In this document: piece after piece, positions 1 to 7,458 of the stretch
Numbering within the stretch: position 1 is the first letter of the stretch
Layout of the letters: every line of letters starts with the position of its first letter
Assembly (NCBI GenBank): GCA_964493095.1
Contig: CAZBNG010000027.1
Location: forward strand, 1 to 26,619
Origin: CAYXSX01 sp964493095
GTDB lineage: Bacteria > Pseudomonadota > Alphaproteobacteria > Micavibrionales > Micavibrionaceae
Length of the DNA: 26,619 nt
Reading direction: 5' to 3'
Notes under the pieces: generated by a model
What the model was told of the DNA's origin: nothing
Databases searched by the model: none
The model's input: only the letters and a program-made list of their open reading frames with translations
Position numbers and translations under genes: made by a program

Positions 1-647
1 GCACCTTTCCAGCGCGGACCCAACTGCCGTGCGAAGGCTTTGGAGGTTGCCGCTTCGTCTATTTTACCGTCGGGCGCGGGAATACGGTTATAGGCGAACC
101 ATTCTTCCGGGCCCAGAGCCTCGGCGAAAAGCGGCAGATCTGCAGGAACCGGCGACCCGGGAGGGCGAGGCGGCTGTTTGGCAGGGTTAAATTCAACAAA
201 GGGGCTTATAACAGGGAAAACAAGGGATTGGCGCGCAATCAGACCATCCAGTCCCAATTTTTTGCGGTACTGCGTTTTAGGTCCGTAAAATATGCACCAG
301 CCGGCGCAGGCCAGCATTAGCAATGTAAAGGGAATTTTAAGGGGCTGCATCGCCAAAGCGCCAAAATACGACAAATGGGTGCGTTTCAGGGCACTGGCGT
401 CCCATCGTGGAGTATCTCTTAATCCTTTAAAAAAACTTACTTTTTCTCCGCGAAACGTGACGGTGTAGTCGTCAGGCGCGAAAAACGAAACGATTTTCAT
501 TTCACCATAACGTATCCAGCGGATAACATCGCGCGTTTCAGTGTCAAAAAAATGCCAGAAAATCCAAGCCATTACGGCAAAAACGATCAGCATGATAAAC
601 CAGCCGATTGCGTTGTCATGCAGGGTGTTTTGTGCCTGATCTGCCAA
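1..647 (-). CDS. dotM: DotM/IcmP-like type IVB secretion protein, 3' end cut by window edge
   Basis: This is the N-terminal 215 residues of a protein running off the left edge. Residues about 13-34 and 104-122 are hydrophobic and look like two membrane segments; a cytosolic part follows. That part carries the stretch 'LIARQSLVFPVISPF' near residues 136-150 and 'AFARQLGPRW' near 204-213. I recall the same pattern in Legionella IcmP/DotM, which has 'RVFTMQLGPYW' at the equivalent place. In the Dot/Icm system DotM sits in the inner membrane and forms part of the DotL coupling complex that recruits effectors. The start is uncertain. I chose the TTG at 645-647 because the frame is closed by a stop 24 nt upstream and no ATG precedes the first membrane segment. 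The same family includes TrbA of IncI conjugation systems. It is transcribed away from the tRNA and glycan genes, so is probably unrelated to them in function. Confidence 0.72.
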   Translation of the reverse strand, partial: MADQAQNTLHDNAIGWFIMLIVFAVMAWIFWHFFDTETRDVIRWIRYGEMKIVSFFAPDDYTVTFRGEKVSFFKGLRDTPRWDASALKRTHLSYFGALAMQPLKIPFTLLMLACAGWCIFYGPKTQYRKKLGLDGLIARQSLVFPVISPFVEFNPAKQPPRPPGSPVPADLPLFAEALGPEEWFAYNRIPAPDGKIDEAATSKAFARQLGPRWKG

Positions 648-932
648 GGTTAGCCCGCTTAATTCCTGTTAATGGTCATGTGTTTTATTACTTAAAATAA
701 TTTTAACAGAAAAATTCTGATAAAACCAATCTCGTGCGTTAAAATACTCTGTTCAATGTTGTTTTTTTTTGCTACATAGTCAGCGCTTTTTAGAAAATGC
801 CGAATTAAAAGGTTTGCAGGTATAAAAAGCCGTACCAGTTACCTGTTGAAGCAGGTGTGGTGAAATCGGGGCTTGTGATTTTCCCTGCGATCTGTAAAAG
901 GATGGCTAATAAATCGATAAAAGATATGGTGT
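648..932. other. AT-rich intergenic region between the DotM-like gene and tRNA-Thr
   Basis: No credible coding frame was found here. It must hold the divergent promoters for the DotM-like gene and for the tRNA. A minus-strand promoter candidate lies at 700-729. A run of T around 761-770 and the string GGTATAAAAAG near 820-829 are the other conspicuous elements, but no convincing tRNA promoter pair with good spacing could be picked. Confidence 0.5.
700..729 (-). promoter_or_regulatory. Candidate sigma70-type promoter for the DotM-like gene
   Basis: On the minus strand TTGGTT (724-729) and TAAAAT (700-705) are separated by 18 bp, about 50 bp upstream of the TTG start. The spacer contains a perfect 5-bp inverted repeat, CAGAA-AAA-TTCTG (707-719), which could be an operator. 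The match is by eye only, in AT-rich sequence where such matches occur by chance. Confidence 0.3.
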
Positions 933-1008
<76 letters not shown>

Positions 1009-1023
1009 TTTCTTTGTATCTAT

Positions 1024-1043
1024 AGTACTCTTTAGTACTCTTT
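1024..1043. repeat. Perfect 10-bp tandem repeat downstream of the tRNA
   Basis: AGTACTCTTT occurs twice in a row (1024-1033 and 1034-1043), in the short spacer between the tRNA and the first FkbM gene. A function is not evident. Confidence 0.7.
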
Positions 1044-1075
1044 CCGGCCATTTTAGTTTTCAGGCCTTATCCGAC

Positions 1076-1080
1076 AGGAG
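1076..1080 (+). promoter_or_regulatory. Ribosome binding site that sets the GTG start of the first FkbM gene
   Basis: AGGAG lies 7 bp upstream of GTG (1088-1090). It supports this start over the in-frame GTG at 995, which lies inside the tRNA. Confidence 0.7.
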
Positions 1081-1087
1081 ATGGAGG

Positions 1088-2251
1088 GTGTCTCATATAT
1101 ATGAAAATGAGATTCGTGCCTTAAAGCATCGCGCGGCGCTTGTTGTCAATCAGGGGGGTGTTCTTGCAAAAGCTGAACGCCAGGCTCTTGAAGAAATAAT
1201 AAAAGAAAAAACTGTTTATATATGCGGCTCGCGCGCGGAATATGCCCGCGATTTTATCACGTATGCCCGAAATCAAAACTTACATGCCAATATTATTGAC
1301 GATTTCCGTGAAGAAAGAGAGATAGCGGGATTCAAGGTGATCACCAGCGCCGAGTTTGAAGAGCAGGAGAAAGAACCTGGTTCTCCCATGGTTTTATGCA
1401 GTTTTTCCGCCAAGGGACAGAAGCATTTTTACGATTTGGCGAAAAAAGCCGGATTATCCGTTTTCGATTACATTGTTTATGCGCAGGTTCTGGAAAACTT
1501 TCCCCAAAATCATATTCTGAAAAATATAAGCATCGATACGGCCTCGCACATTGAGGAGCTGTGCGCAAATATCTCTTTGTTTGAAGATGATAGTTCCAAG
1601 GAAACTTTTCTTTCCATCCTGAACGCCCGTTTGCATATGGATCCCGCATTGTTAAAACTTGAGAGTGTATGCCGGACGCATGTGTATACTCATCAGGATA
1701 TTATAAAGTGGGAGGAGTCCGAATATATCATTGATGGCGGCGCCTATGACGGCGATTCCGTTTCTGAATTTCTTGAGTATGGTGGAGAAAGAGTTCGGAG
1801 AATATATTCATTCGAACCGGACGAAGGCAATTTTGAGAAACTTCAAAACCGGTATGGTAGTGATCAGCGGGTTTCTTTGTATGCGCAAGGGCTGTGGAAT
1901 AAAAAGGAGACTCTCTCTTTTGTTGCTTCAGGAAATAAACTAAGCGGTCTTAGCGGAAAATCTGAAAGCGACTGTGCTGTTCCGGTTGATTCTCTGGATA
2001 ATCTGTTTGCAGGTGAGCCCATAACGTTTATCAAGCTTGATATCGAAGGCGCAGAAAAAGAAGCGCTGGAAGGCGCGAGACAGATAATAAAGAAAAATCA
2101 CCCTAAAATTGCGCTTGCCTGTTATCACCGTTTTAAAGATTTGATCGACATTCCTCTGCAGTTAAAATCTTATAACCCCGGCTATAAATTTTATTTACGG
2201 CATTTCGGGGAGTATTTTGTGGAAACGTTGCTCTATGCCTTAAACGATTAA
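1088..2251 (+). CDS. FkbM-family methyltransferase with N-terminal extension (paralogue 1)
   Basis: This is a predicted cytoplasmic SAM-dependent methyltransferase of the FkbM (Methyltransf_21) family, whose members usually O-methylate sugars or other small metabolites. The catalytic fold fills the C-terminal half. The SAM-binding motif 'DGGAYDGD' is at residues 216-223, followed by an acidic strand 'SFEPDEGNF', and 'IKLDIEGAEKEA' is around D318. The N-terminal ~170 residues form a separate domain with 'VYICGSRAEYA' and 'MVLCSFSAKG', which looks Rossmann-like and has no function I can name. The frame stays open upstream to a GTG at 995 inside tRNA-Thr. The GTG at 1088 with a good Shine-Dalgarno is preferred: it gives 387 aa and an N-terminus (MSHIYENEIR) matching the length of the convergent paralogue. 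The stop lies 2 bp from the stop of that paralogue. The substrate is unknown. Confidence 0.85.
   Translation: MSHIYENEIRALKHRAALVVNQGGVLAKAERQALEEIIKEKTVYICGSRAEYARDFITYARNQNLHANIIDDFREEREIAGFKVITSAEFEEQEKEPGSPMVLCSFSAKGQKHFYDLAKKAGLSVFDYIVYAQVLENFPQNHILKNISIDTASHIEELCANISLFEDDSSKETFLSILNARLHMDPALLKLESVCRTHVYTHQDIIKWEESEYIIDGGAYDGDSVSEFLEYGGERVRRIYSFEPDEGNFEKLQNRYGSDQRVSLYAQGLWNKKETLSFVASGNKLSGLSGKSESDCAVPVDSLDNLFAGEPITFIKLDIEGAEKEALEGARQIIKKNHPKIALACYHRFKDLIDIPLQLKSYNPGYKFYLRHFGEYFVETLLYALND
2017..2064 (+). repeat. Left arm of an exact 48-bp inverted repeat inside the two FkbM genes
   Basis: Bases 2017-2064 are the exact reverse complement of 2435-2482. Both arms encode the same conserved segment (ITFIKLDIEGAEKEA) of the two tail-to-tail FkbM genes. 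The flanking coding sequence of the two genes is clearly diverged. Confidence 0.9.
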
Positions 2252-2253
2252 CC

Positions 2254-3396
2254 TTAAAAAGCGTAGAGCACTGTCTCTAAAAAATAATCGCCGTAATGGC
2301 GCAGGTAGAATTTGTAATCAGGGTTGTAACCGCGCAGCTGCAGGGCCAGATCAACTAGGTCGCGATGCTTATGGTAGCAGGCAAGCGCCATTTTGGGTTT
2401 GCGAGTGGAAATTATATGCTGCGCTCCTTGCAGGGCTTCTTTTTCTGCGCCTTCGATATCAAGCTTGATAAACGTTATGGGCGCATCCCCCAAGAGCGTG
2501 TCCAGATCGATTACATTAATTGAGGAGACGTTACCATTGCCCTCGTTTATACTGCTGTGAGTGGTGGAGAGGGAGGAAAAGGAAAGGCTGTCTTTTTTGT
2601 TCCATAAACCATAGGGGTATGGTTTAACGCGATGGTCGTTGCTAAAATTAATTTCTAACCGGTGAAAATTTCCCGGGTCGGGTTCGAAGGCGTAAATTTT
2701 TTTAATACCGGGAACGGCAGATAAAAAGCTACGTGCGGTATCACCATCGTAGGCACCCCCATCAACGATATATTCGCCATCTAGCCAGTGTATAAAATCA
2801 TTGCCGAGATACATTCGTTCATGGCCCTGATTAACTTTTTCCAAAAGCGGGTAATCGAGGGTAAGTCGTGAAAGCAGGATGTTTTTGTAAGTTTGTTGTG
2901 ATGCTTCGTCATCAAAAAGGGACATGTTATCAAGGAAAAAGCCGATATCCTTCGCCGTGTTTAGGGTCAGGTTTTCCAGCATATGATCCTGCGGAAAATC
3001 AGGAAGTGTTTGTGCGCAGGTGAGGTAGTCAAATAAGGGTATGTTAGCCTTGTTAGCCAAAGAAATATAATGATTGCGCCCTTTTGCGGAGAAGCTGCAC
3101 AAAACCATTATTGCTTCATCCCTGTGGCTTTGGTTCAGGAATTCAGCGCTGGTAAGCCTTGGGAATCCGCTAATAGTATCGTCAGGATGAAAGTCATCAA
3201 TGATAAAGGCGTTCAGTCCTTTTTGCGCGGCGTAGGCAATCATGTCCTGTGCGAATTTTGCCTGCGACCCTCCGATGTAAATCGGTCCGGTCCTGATTTT
3301 GTGCTCAAGCTCGGCAGCGTCCTGCCGCGTGAGAAGGCCGTTTCGGTTCAGAACGGTTTGAGCGGCATTGCGGAGCGTGTCGTTCGTTATGCTCAC
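2254..3396 (-). CDS. FkbM-family methyltransferase with N-terminal extension (paralogue 2)
   Basis: This 380-aa protein has the same two-domain build as the gene at 1088-2251. An N-terminal Rossmann-like part contains 'IYIGGSQAKFAQD' and 'MVLCSFSAKGRNHY'. A C-terminal FkbM methyltransferase has 'VDGGAYDGDTA', 'FEPDPGNFHRL' and 'IKLDIEGAEKEALQGA'. The C-terminal end 'PDYKFYLRHYGDYFLETVLYAF' closely parallels 'PGYKFYLRHFGEYFVETLLYAL' of its partner. The ATG start overlaps the stop of the ATP-grasp gene in an ATGA arrangement, so the two minus-strand genes are very likely translationally coupled. It is probably a SAM-dependent O-methyltransferase of a sugar or glycolipid headgroup; the substrate cannot be read from sequence. 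The paralogues face each other with 2 bp between stop codons. Confidence 0.88.
   Translation of the reverse strand: MSITNDTLRNAAQTVLNRNGLLTRQDAAELEHKIRTGPIYIGGSQAKFAQDMIAYAAQKGLNAFIIDDFHPDDTISGFPRLTSAEFLNQSHRDEAIMVLCSFSAKGRNHYISLANKANIPLFDYLTCAQTLPDFPQDHMLENLTLNTAKDIGFFLDNMSLFDDEASQQTYKNILLSRLTLDYPLLEKVNQGHERMYLGNDFIHWLDGEYIVDGGAYDGDTARSFLSAVPGIKKIYAFEPDPGNFHRLEINFSNDHRVKPYPYGLWNKKDSLSFSSLSTTHSSINEGNGNVSSINVIDLDTLLGDAPITFIKLDIEGAEKEALQGAQHIISTRKPKMALACYHKHRDLVDLALQLRGYNPDYKFYLRHYGDYFLETVLYAF
2435..2482 (-). repeat. Right arm of an exact 48-bp inverted repeat inside the two FkbM genes
   Basis: This is the exact reverse complement of 2017-2064. The distance between the arms is 370 bp. It probably marks recent gene conversion or a short tract of very strong conservation between the two paralogues. 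Confidence 0.9.
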
Positions 3397-4403
3397 AACG
3401 GTTTCTCCAGAAGCCGGTTGTCTTCGTGATAAATGTCGCCGAAATAACGGTAAAGGGACGCGCCGGTTTTATATGTACGGTCAGGAGCGGGGAGGGTTTC
3501 ATCTCCTGCTATTTTTAAGAGGTTGCCGTAAAAACGACCGTCCGTGGCGGAATCTGAGAGAGTGGAGGCCGAGCCCAGGCGCGCATTGATTTCAATGATG
3601 CTGGGTTCGTCGTTTTCAAAAATCTGGATATTGGCGGATCCCCAAAATCCTTTCGAAACAAGTTTTGTGAGCAGGTTTTCGGCCAATTCAAGAACGGGGC
3701 CGGGGTTGATTGTTGTCGTTTTGACTGCTTCGCCGCCCAGGGTTTTTATTCGCTTGCGCGGAACAGCGACGTGAATTTTTCCCTCTTTGTCGACCAAAGT
3801 GTCGACGCTTATTTCTGCGGCTTTTATAAAGGGTTGTATAATAAATTCCTCATTCGCATTTTGCGCGTAATGTTTAAGCTGGCCGTTGCTTTCTATGATT
3901 TGCGTTCCCTGTGAGCCGTGGCCGAAACGAGGTTTGACAAAGAGAGGGAATAGGTTTTCTTCCATTGTTTCCGTGTTTAGAAACGTTGCCGGCACGTTTA
4001 AGGATTCCTGTTTGCAGAATTGGTAAAATGCCCATTTATCAAGAGATAGCGTGCACAAGGGTTCATCGTTCATACAAAGCTGGATTCCGGCATTGCGGAA
4101 CATACGGTGGTGGGAAGACAAATATTTCAGGTCCACGTCCATCGTGGGAATAACGGCTGCCACATCGTTTTTTTCGCAAATGTGAAGAAGAGCGTTGGCA
4201 AAATCGGGATTTTTTGCGGCGGGCACGCTAAAATGTCCATCTGCAAAGCAGCCAGCCGGGGTAAGAGATTCTGTCGAGGCAATAAGGATTTTTCCGTTTT
4301 TAAAGCGCCGCGTCGTTTTCATGGCCAAGCGCATGCGCTTAACAAGGCCTACCCATCGTCCACCGCCGGTAATTAAAATATTAGAAGGGAGTTTTGTGGT
4401 CAC
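3393..4403 (-). CDS. ATP-grasp family ligase of unknown substrate
   Basis: This is a predicted 336-aa ATP-grasp enzyme, resembling the carbamoyl-phosphate-synthetase large-subunit type. The N-terminal pre-ATP-grasp fold starts with a Gly-rich 'NILITGGGRWVG' (residues 8-19) and includes 'VIPTMDVDLKYL'. The ATP-grasp core has 'FVKPRFGHGSQG' (155-166), where Lys and the Gly-rich loop bind ATP. The metal-binding end is 'PSIIEINARLGS' (E271, N273). Such enzymes join a carboxylate to an amine or thiol through an acyl phosphate. The frame is open to a TTG at 4475. I prefer the GTG at 4401-4403 because it begins just before the first beta strand and because a TATAAT box (4435-4440, minus) lies inside the longer version. 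It is coupled by a 4-bp overlap to the FkbM gene downstream, suggesting that the two act on the same small molecule. The substrate is unknown. Confidence 0.75.
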   Translation of the reverse strand: MTTKLPSNILITGGGRWVGLVKRMRLAMKTTRRFKNGKILIASTESLTPAGCFADGHFSVPAAKNPDFANALLHICEKNDVAAVIPTMDVDLKYLSSHHRMFRNAGIQLCMNDEPLCTLSLDKWAFYQFCKQESLNVPATFLNTETMEENLFPLFVKPRFGHGSQGTQIIESNGQLKHYAQNANEEFIIQPFIKAAEISVDTLVDKEGKIHVAVPRKRIKTLGGEAVKTTTINPGPVLELAENLLTKLVSKGFWGSANIQIFENDEPSIIEINARLGSASTLSDSATDGRFYGNLLKIAGDETLPAPDRTYKTGASLYRYFGDIYHEDNRLLEKPL

Positions 4404-4480
4404 GGGCGTATCTTTTTCGGCGAGATTAAAATATATTATACCTCTGAGATTAAAGCGAATATCACTGTGAGGCAATCATT
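4404..4480. promoter_or_regulatory. Divergent promoter region between the ATP-grasp gene and rmlA
   Basis: On the minus strand a perfect TATAAT is at 4435-4440, placing transcription start near 4428, about 25 nt before the GTG of the ATP-grasp gene. No strong -35 partner was seen. For rmlA on the plus strand, GAGG at 4469-4472 is a ribosome binding site 8 bp before the ATG. The segment is AT-rich and must drive both directions. Confidence 0.45.
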
Positions 4481-5365
4481 ATGAAACAGTTTGAAAAAGG
4501 GATTATTCTTGCTGGTGGTGATGGTTCGCGGCTTCATCCTATTACGCGCGCCGTAACCAAACAACTTTTGCCGGTCTACGATAAACCCCTTATTTATTAT
4601 CCTCTTTCTGTTTTGATGCTGCTTGGTATTCGGGAAATCCTGTTTATCGTTAAACCCGAGGATTTACCGTTGTACGAAAGACTTTTTCACGATGGCAGTC
4701 AGCTCGGAGTCAGTATTAGTTATAAAGTGCAAATTGAACCGCGTGGTTTGCCTGAGGCTTTTACGCTGGGGCGTGAATTCATAGGCGATGATCCCGTAAC
4801 GATGATCCTGGGGGATAATATTATTTACGGCTCCGGGCTTATCCAGTTTTTCAAAAACAGTATTCTGAAAAACAAGGGGGCCACCAGCTTTGCTTACAGG
4901 GTAAACGATCCGGAGCGTTTCGGGGTTGTGAACTATGATGAAGTTGGCGAGGTCGCCAATCTGGAAGAAAAACCGCAAAGTCCGCTTTCAAACTATGCAG
5001 TAATCGGTCTGTACCACTTTGATCAGAATGTGGCGCAAAAGGCGGCTGATTTAAAGCCATCACAACGGGGAGAGCTTGAGATTGTTGACCTGCTTAATAC
5101 GTATTTAAAGGAAAAGCGGCTTAATATCCACCGTATGCCGCGCGGTTATTCCTGGCTGGATACGGGAACGAGCGAAGCCCTGATCAAGGCCGGACAATAT
5201 GTGCAGATTTTGGAGGAACGGCAGGGTGTGAAAATAGGCTGTATAGAAGAAATCGCTTTCGCCAAAGGATATATCGATAAAGCGCAGTTTGGGGAATTGG
5301 CGCGCGATTTGCAAAAGAGTGCTTATGGCGATTATCTTTTTAAGATTCTGGACGAGGTAGCCTGA
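4481..5365 (+). CDS. rmlA: Glucose-1-phosphate thymidylyltransferase RmlA
   Basis: RmlA joins dTTP and glucose 1-phosphate to give dTDP-glucose plus pyrophosphate, the entry step to dTDP-deoxysugars in the cytoplasm. The 294-aa length is typical. The nucleotide-binding signature 'LAGGDGSRLHPITRAVTK' is at residues 10-27, followed by 'QLLPVYDKPLIYYPLSVLML', 'MILGDNIIYG', 'NLEEKPQSP' and 'YSWLDTGT', all classical RmlA elements. The ATG has GAGG 8 bp upstream. It is the first gene of the long plus-strand run, and the next gene starts 2 bp after its stop. No rmlC or rmlD is found, so the product is probably not dTDP-rhamnose. Confidence 0.96.
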   Translation: MKQFEKGIILAGGDGSRLHPITRAVTKQLLPVYDKPLIYYPLSVLMLLGIREILFIVKPEDLPLYERLFHDGSQLGVSISYKVQIEPRGLPEAFTLGREFIGDDPVTMILGDNIIYGSGLIQFFKNSILKNKGATSFAYRVNDPERFGVVNYDEVGEVANLEEKPQSPLSNYAVIGLYHFDQNVAQKAADLKPSQRGELEIVDLLNTYLKEKRLNIHRMPRGYSWLDTGTSEALIKAGQYVQILEERQGVKIGCIEEIAFAKGYIDKAQFGELARDLQKSAYGDYLFKILDEVA

Positions 5366-5367
5366 TC

Positions 5368-6456
5368 GTGATCCCGGCCTGCAAACCGAAACTTCCCCCG
5401 GCAGACAAGCTTTTGCCCTATTTAAAACGCATTGATGAAAACCGTTATTACACCAATTTCGGTCCTCTTGTCTGCGAGCTCGAGGAACGTCTGGCAGGTT
5501 GGATTGGCGCTCCGCAAACGTCGCTTATTAGTTGTTCAAACGGCACCGTGGCGATAGAACTTGCTATTGCCGCGCATCATATCAGGCCGGGATCGTATGT
5601 CATGTTGCCGGCATGGACATTTGTGGCGACGGCGCATGCTGTGTTGGCGCAGGGTCTTTTGCCGTTTTTTGTGGATGTTGATCCTGAGAGCTGGGCACTT
5701 ACGCCGGAGATTGCAGAAAAAGCAATGGCTGAATGTCCCGGGCCTCTCGCTCTGGTTTTGCCTGTGGCACCGTTTGGCCTTCCTCTGCCTGTGCGGGAAT
5801 GGGAAGTCTTTTCAAAACGGCACAAGGTGGATGTCATTATTGATGGTGCTGCGATGTGGCCGCCTGATATCAAGGTTTCCGATACTGTTACAACAACGCT
5901 GAGCCTGCATACCACCAAGCTTTTAAGCGCGGGCGAGGGCGGGCTGATTTTAAAAAATGATAAGGATTTTATTGCCGATATCAAAAGTATCAGCAATTTT
6001 GACCTGTTTAATCCGGAGGGGGTAAGCTCTGGCGCGATGAACGGTAAAATGAGCGAGTATCATGCGGCGGTAGCTCATGCCTCCCTTGATGAGTGGAAAG
6101 ACATTGAGGCGGATTTTATGCGTGTGGCGCGCCGCTATCGCGAAAATCTGAAGAGCTCGGAACTCGTTAAGGTCAGGCCCGGTTATGGTGAAAAACATTT
6201 CAGCGCTGTCACCGTTTTGCAAACGCGCGATGAAATGGAAGATGCCAGGCTACATGAACGCGGTATAGGGGCTAGGCCTTGCTGGCGGCGCGGTTGCCAT
6301 CGGGAGCCGTTGTTCAAAGACGTGGCGCGCACCGAAGTACCGGTGGCTGAGTATCTCGCCTTCCGCAATACGGCGGTGCCGTGTTTTCGCGATCTCCCTG
6401 ACAGCGATATCGATTTTATATGTGAAGAGATTTTGGATTATTTGGGCGGGTTATAG
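5368..6456 (+). CDS. DegT/DnrJ/EryC1/StrS-family sugar aminotransferase
   Basis: This is a PLP-dependent aminotransferase of nucleotide-linked keto sugars, 362 aa, with a GTG start 2 bp after rmlA. 'SCSNGTVAIELAI' is the phosphate-binding N-terminal region. 'VIIDGAAMWPP' carries the Asp that binds the PLP pyridine nitrogen. 'SLHTTKLLSAGEGG' holds the predicted Schiff-base lysine K184. The family makes 3- or 4-amino-dideoxy sugars. Since it lies between rmlA and rmlB, the likely substrate is dTDP-4-keto-6-deoxyglucose or an isomer of it. Whether it aminates C3 or C4 cannot be told here: a C3 enzyme would need a ketoisomerase, which I do not see in the window, so C4 is slightly favoured. Confidence 0.88.
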   Translation: MIPACKPKLPPADKLLPYLKRIDENRYYTNFGPLVCELEERLAGWIGAPQTSLISCSNGTVAIELAIAAHHIRPGSYVMLPAWTFVATAHAVLAQGLLPFFVDVDPESWALTPEIAEKAMAECPGPLALVLPVAPFGLPLPVREWEVFSKRHKVDVIIDGAAMWPPDIKVSDTVTTTLSLHTTKLLSAGEGGLILKNDKDFIADIKSISNFDLFNPEGVSSGAMNGKMSEYHAAVAHASLDEWKDIEADFMRVARRYRENLKSSELVKVRPGYGEKHFSAVTVLQTRDEMEDARLHERGIGARPCWRRGCHREPLFKDVARTEVPVAEYLAFRNTAVPCFRDLPDSDIDFICEEILDYLGGL

Positions 6457-7458
6457 ATGGGCAACGTTTTAATCACCGGCGGTGCGGGATTTATTGGGAG
6501 CCATCTTGCCGATTATCTCGCGGACCAAAAAACGTCTGTAATTGTTCTTGATAAGCTAACTTACGCTGGAGATAAGAAACACCTGAAGCAAGCTGAAAAA
6601 ACCAGTTTTCTTACCTTTGTACAGGGCGATGTCTGTGATGCCCCGCTGGTGCTTTCGCTTCTTGCGAAGCATGATATTACTACGGTTTACCATCTTGCCG
6701 CTGAAACGCATGTCGATAATTCTATTACCGATGCTTCCCCGTTTGTTCAGACAAATGTAATGGGTACACAGGCGCTGCTCAAGGCGGCCTTGCAACACTG
6801 GGGAGAGCGGAAAAAACCTTCGGATTTTCGCCTTGTTCATGTCTCCACCGATGAAGTTTTTGGTTCTTTGAATGAGGGAGAAGAGGCGTTTACGGAGCAA
6901 AGTCCTTATGCGCCAAATTCGCCTTATGCGGCGTCAAAGGCAGCGGCAGACCATTTGGTGCGGGCATGGTTTCATACTTACGGCCTGCCTGTGATTGTAA
7001 CCCATTGTTCGAATAATTACGGGTCACGGCAGCATGGCGAGAAGTTTATTCCCACCGTGATCAGGAATGCACTTTCCGGTTCGGCTATTCCCATTTACGG
7101 GGATGGAAAAAATATTCGTGACTGGCTGCATGTCGAGGATCATTGCCGTGGACTTGTAATGGCCGCAGCTAAAGGAGTGGAAGGGGAAAGTTATTGTTTC
7201 GGGCAAAATAACGAATGGCGCAATATCAATCTGGCGTTAAAGATATGCGCGCTTCTGGATGAAAAACGCCCACGTAAAGATGCTAAATCCTATAAAGATC
7301 AGATCAGTTTTGTAGCTGATCGGCAGGGGCATGATCGCCGCTATGCTATTAACTCTTCCAAGGCTCTGAAACACTTGGATTGGCAAGCAGAAGCCAATTT
7401 TGATGAAACATTTGCCACGACATGTGATTATTATATTAGGCTGCTTTCAGAAAAATGA
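6457..7458 (+). CDS. rmlB: dTDP-glucose 4,6-dehydratase RmlB
   Basis: RmlB converts dTDP-glucose to dTDP-4-keto-6-deoxyglucose using bound NAD. It is a 333-aa extended SDR. The NAD-binding 'GGAGFIGSH' is at residues 8-16. 'HLAAETHVDNSI' is an RmlB hallmark. 'STDEVFGSL' holds the active-site Asp-Glu pair. 'YAASK' gives Y157 and K161. 'NNYGSRQHGEKFIP' is also typical of RmlB. The ATG follows the stop of the aminotransferase directly, and the stop overlaps the next start (ATGA), so translation is coupled on both sides. Together with rmlA it supplies the keto sugar for the adjacent aminotransferase(s). Confidence 0.96.
   Translation: MGNVLITGGAGFIGSHLADYLADQKTSVIVLDKLTYAGDKKHLKQAEKTSFLTFVQGDVCDAPLVLSLLAKHDITTVYHLAAETHVDNSITDASPFVQTNVMGTQALLKAALQHWGERKKPSDFRLVHVSTDEVFGSLNEGEEAFTEQSPYAPNSPYAASKAAADHLVRAWFHTYGLPVIVTHCSNNYGSRQHGEKFIPTVIRNALSGSAIPIYGDGKNIRDWLHVEDHCRGLVMAAAKGVEGESYCFGQNNEWRNINLALKICALLDEKRPRKDAKSYKDQISFVADRQGHDRRYAINSSKALKHLDWQAEANFDETFATTCDYYIRLLSEK

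Noticed and set aside
1009..1087. Possible attachment site or integrase remnant after tRNA-Thr
   Set aside because: No repeat of the tRNA 3' end and no integrase-like sequence was noticed in the window; only a 10-bp tandem repeat is present.
2249..2256. Bidirectional terminator between the convergent FkbM genes
   Set aside because: The stops are 2 bp apart and no GC-rich hairpin with a T-run was found there.
4404..4475. Extension of the ATP-grasp gene to a TTG at 4475
   Set aside because: There is no ribosome binding site, the extra 24 residues precede the Rossmann strand, and a TATAAT box lies within it.
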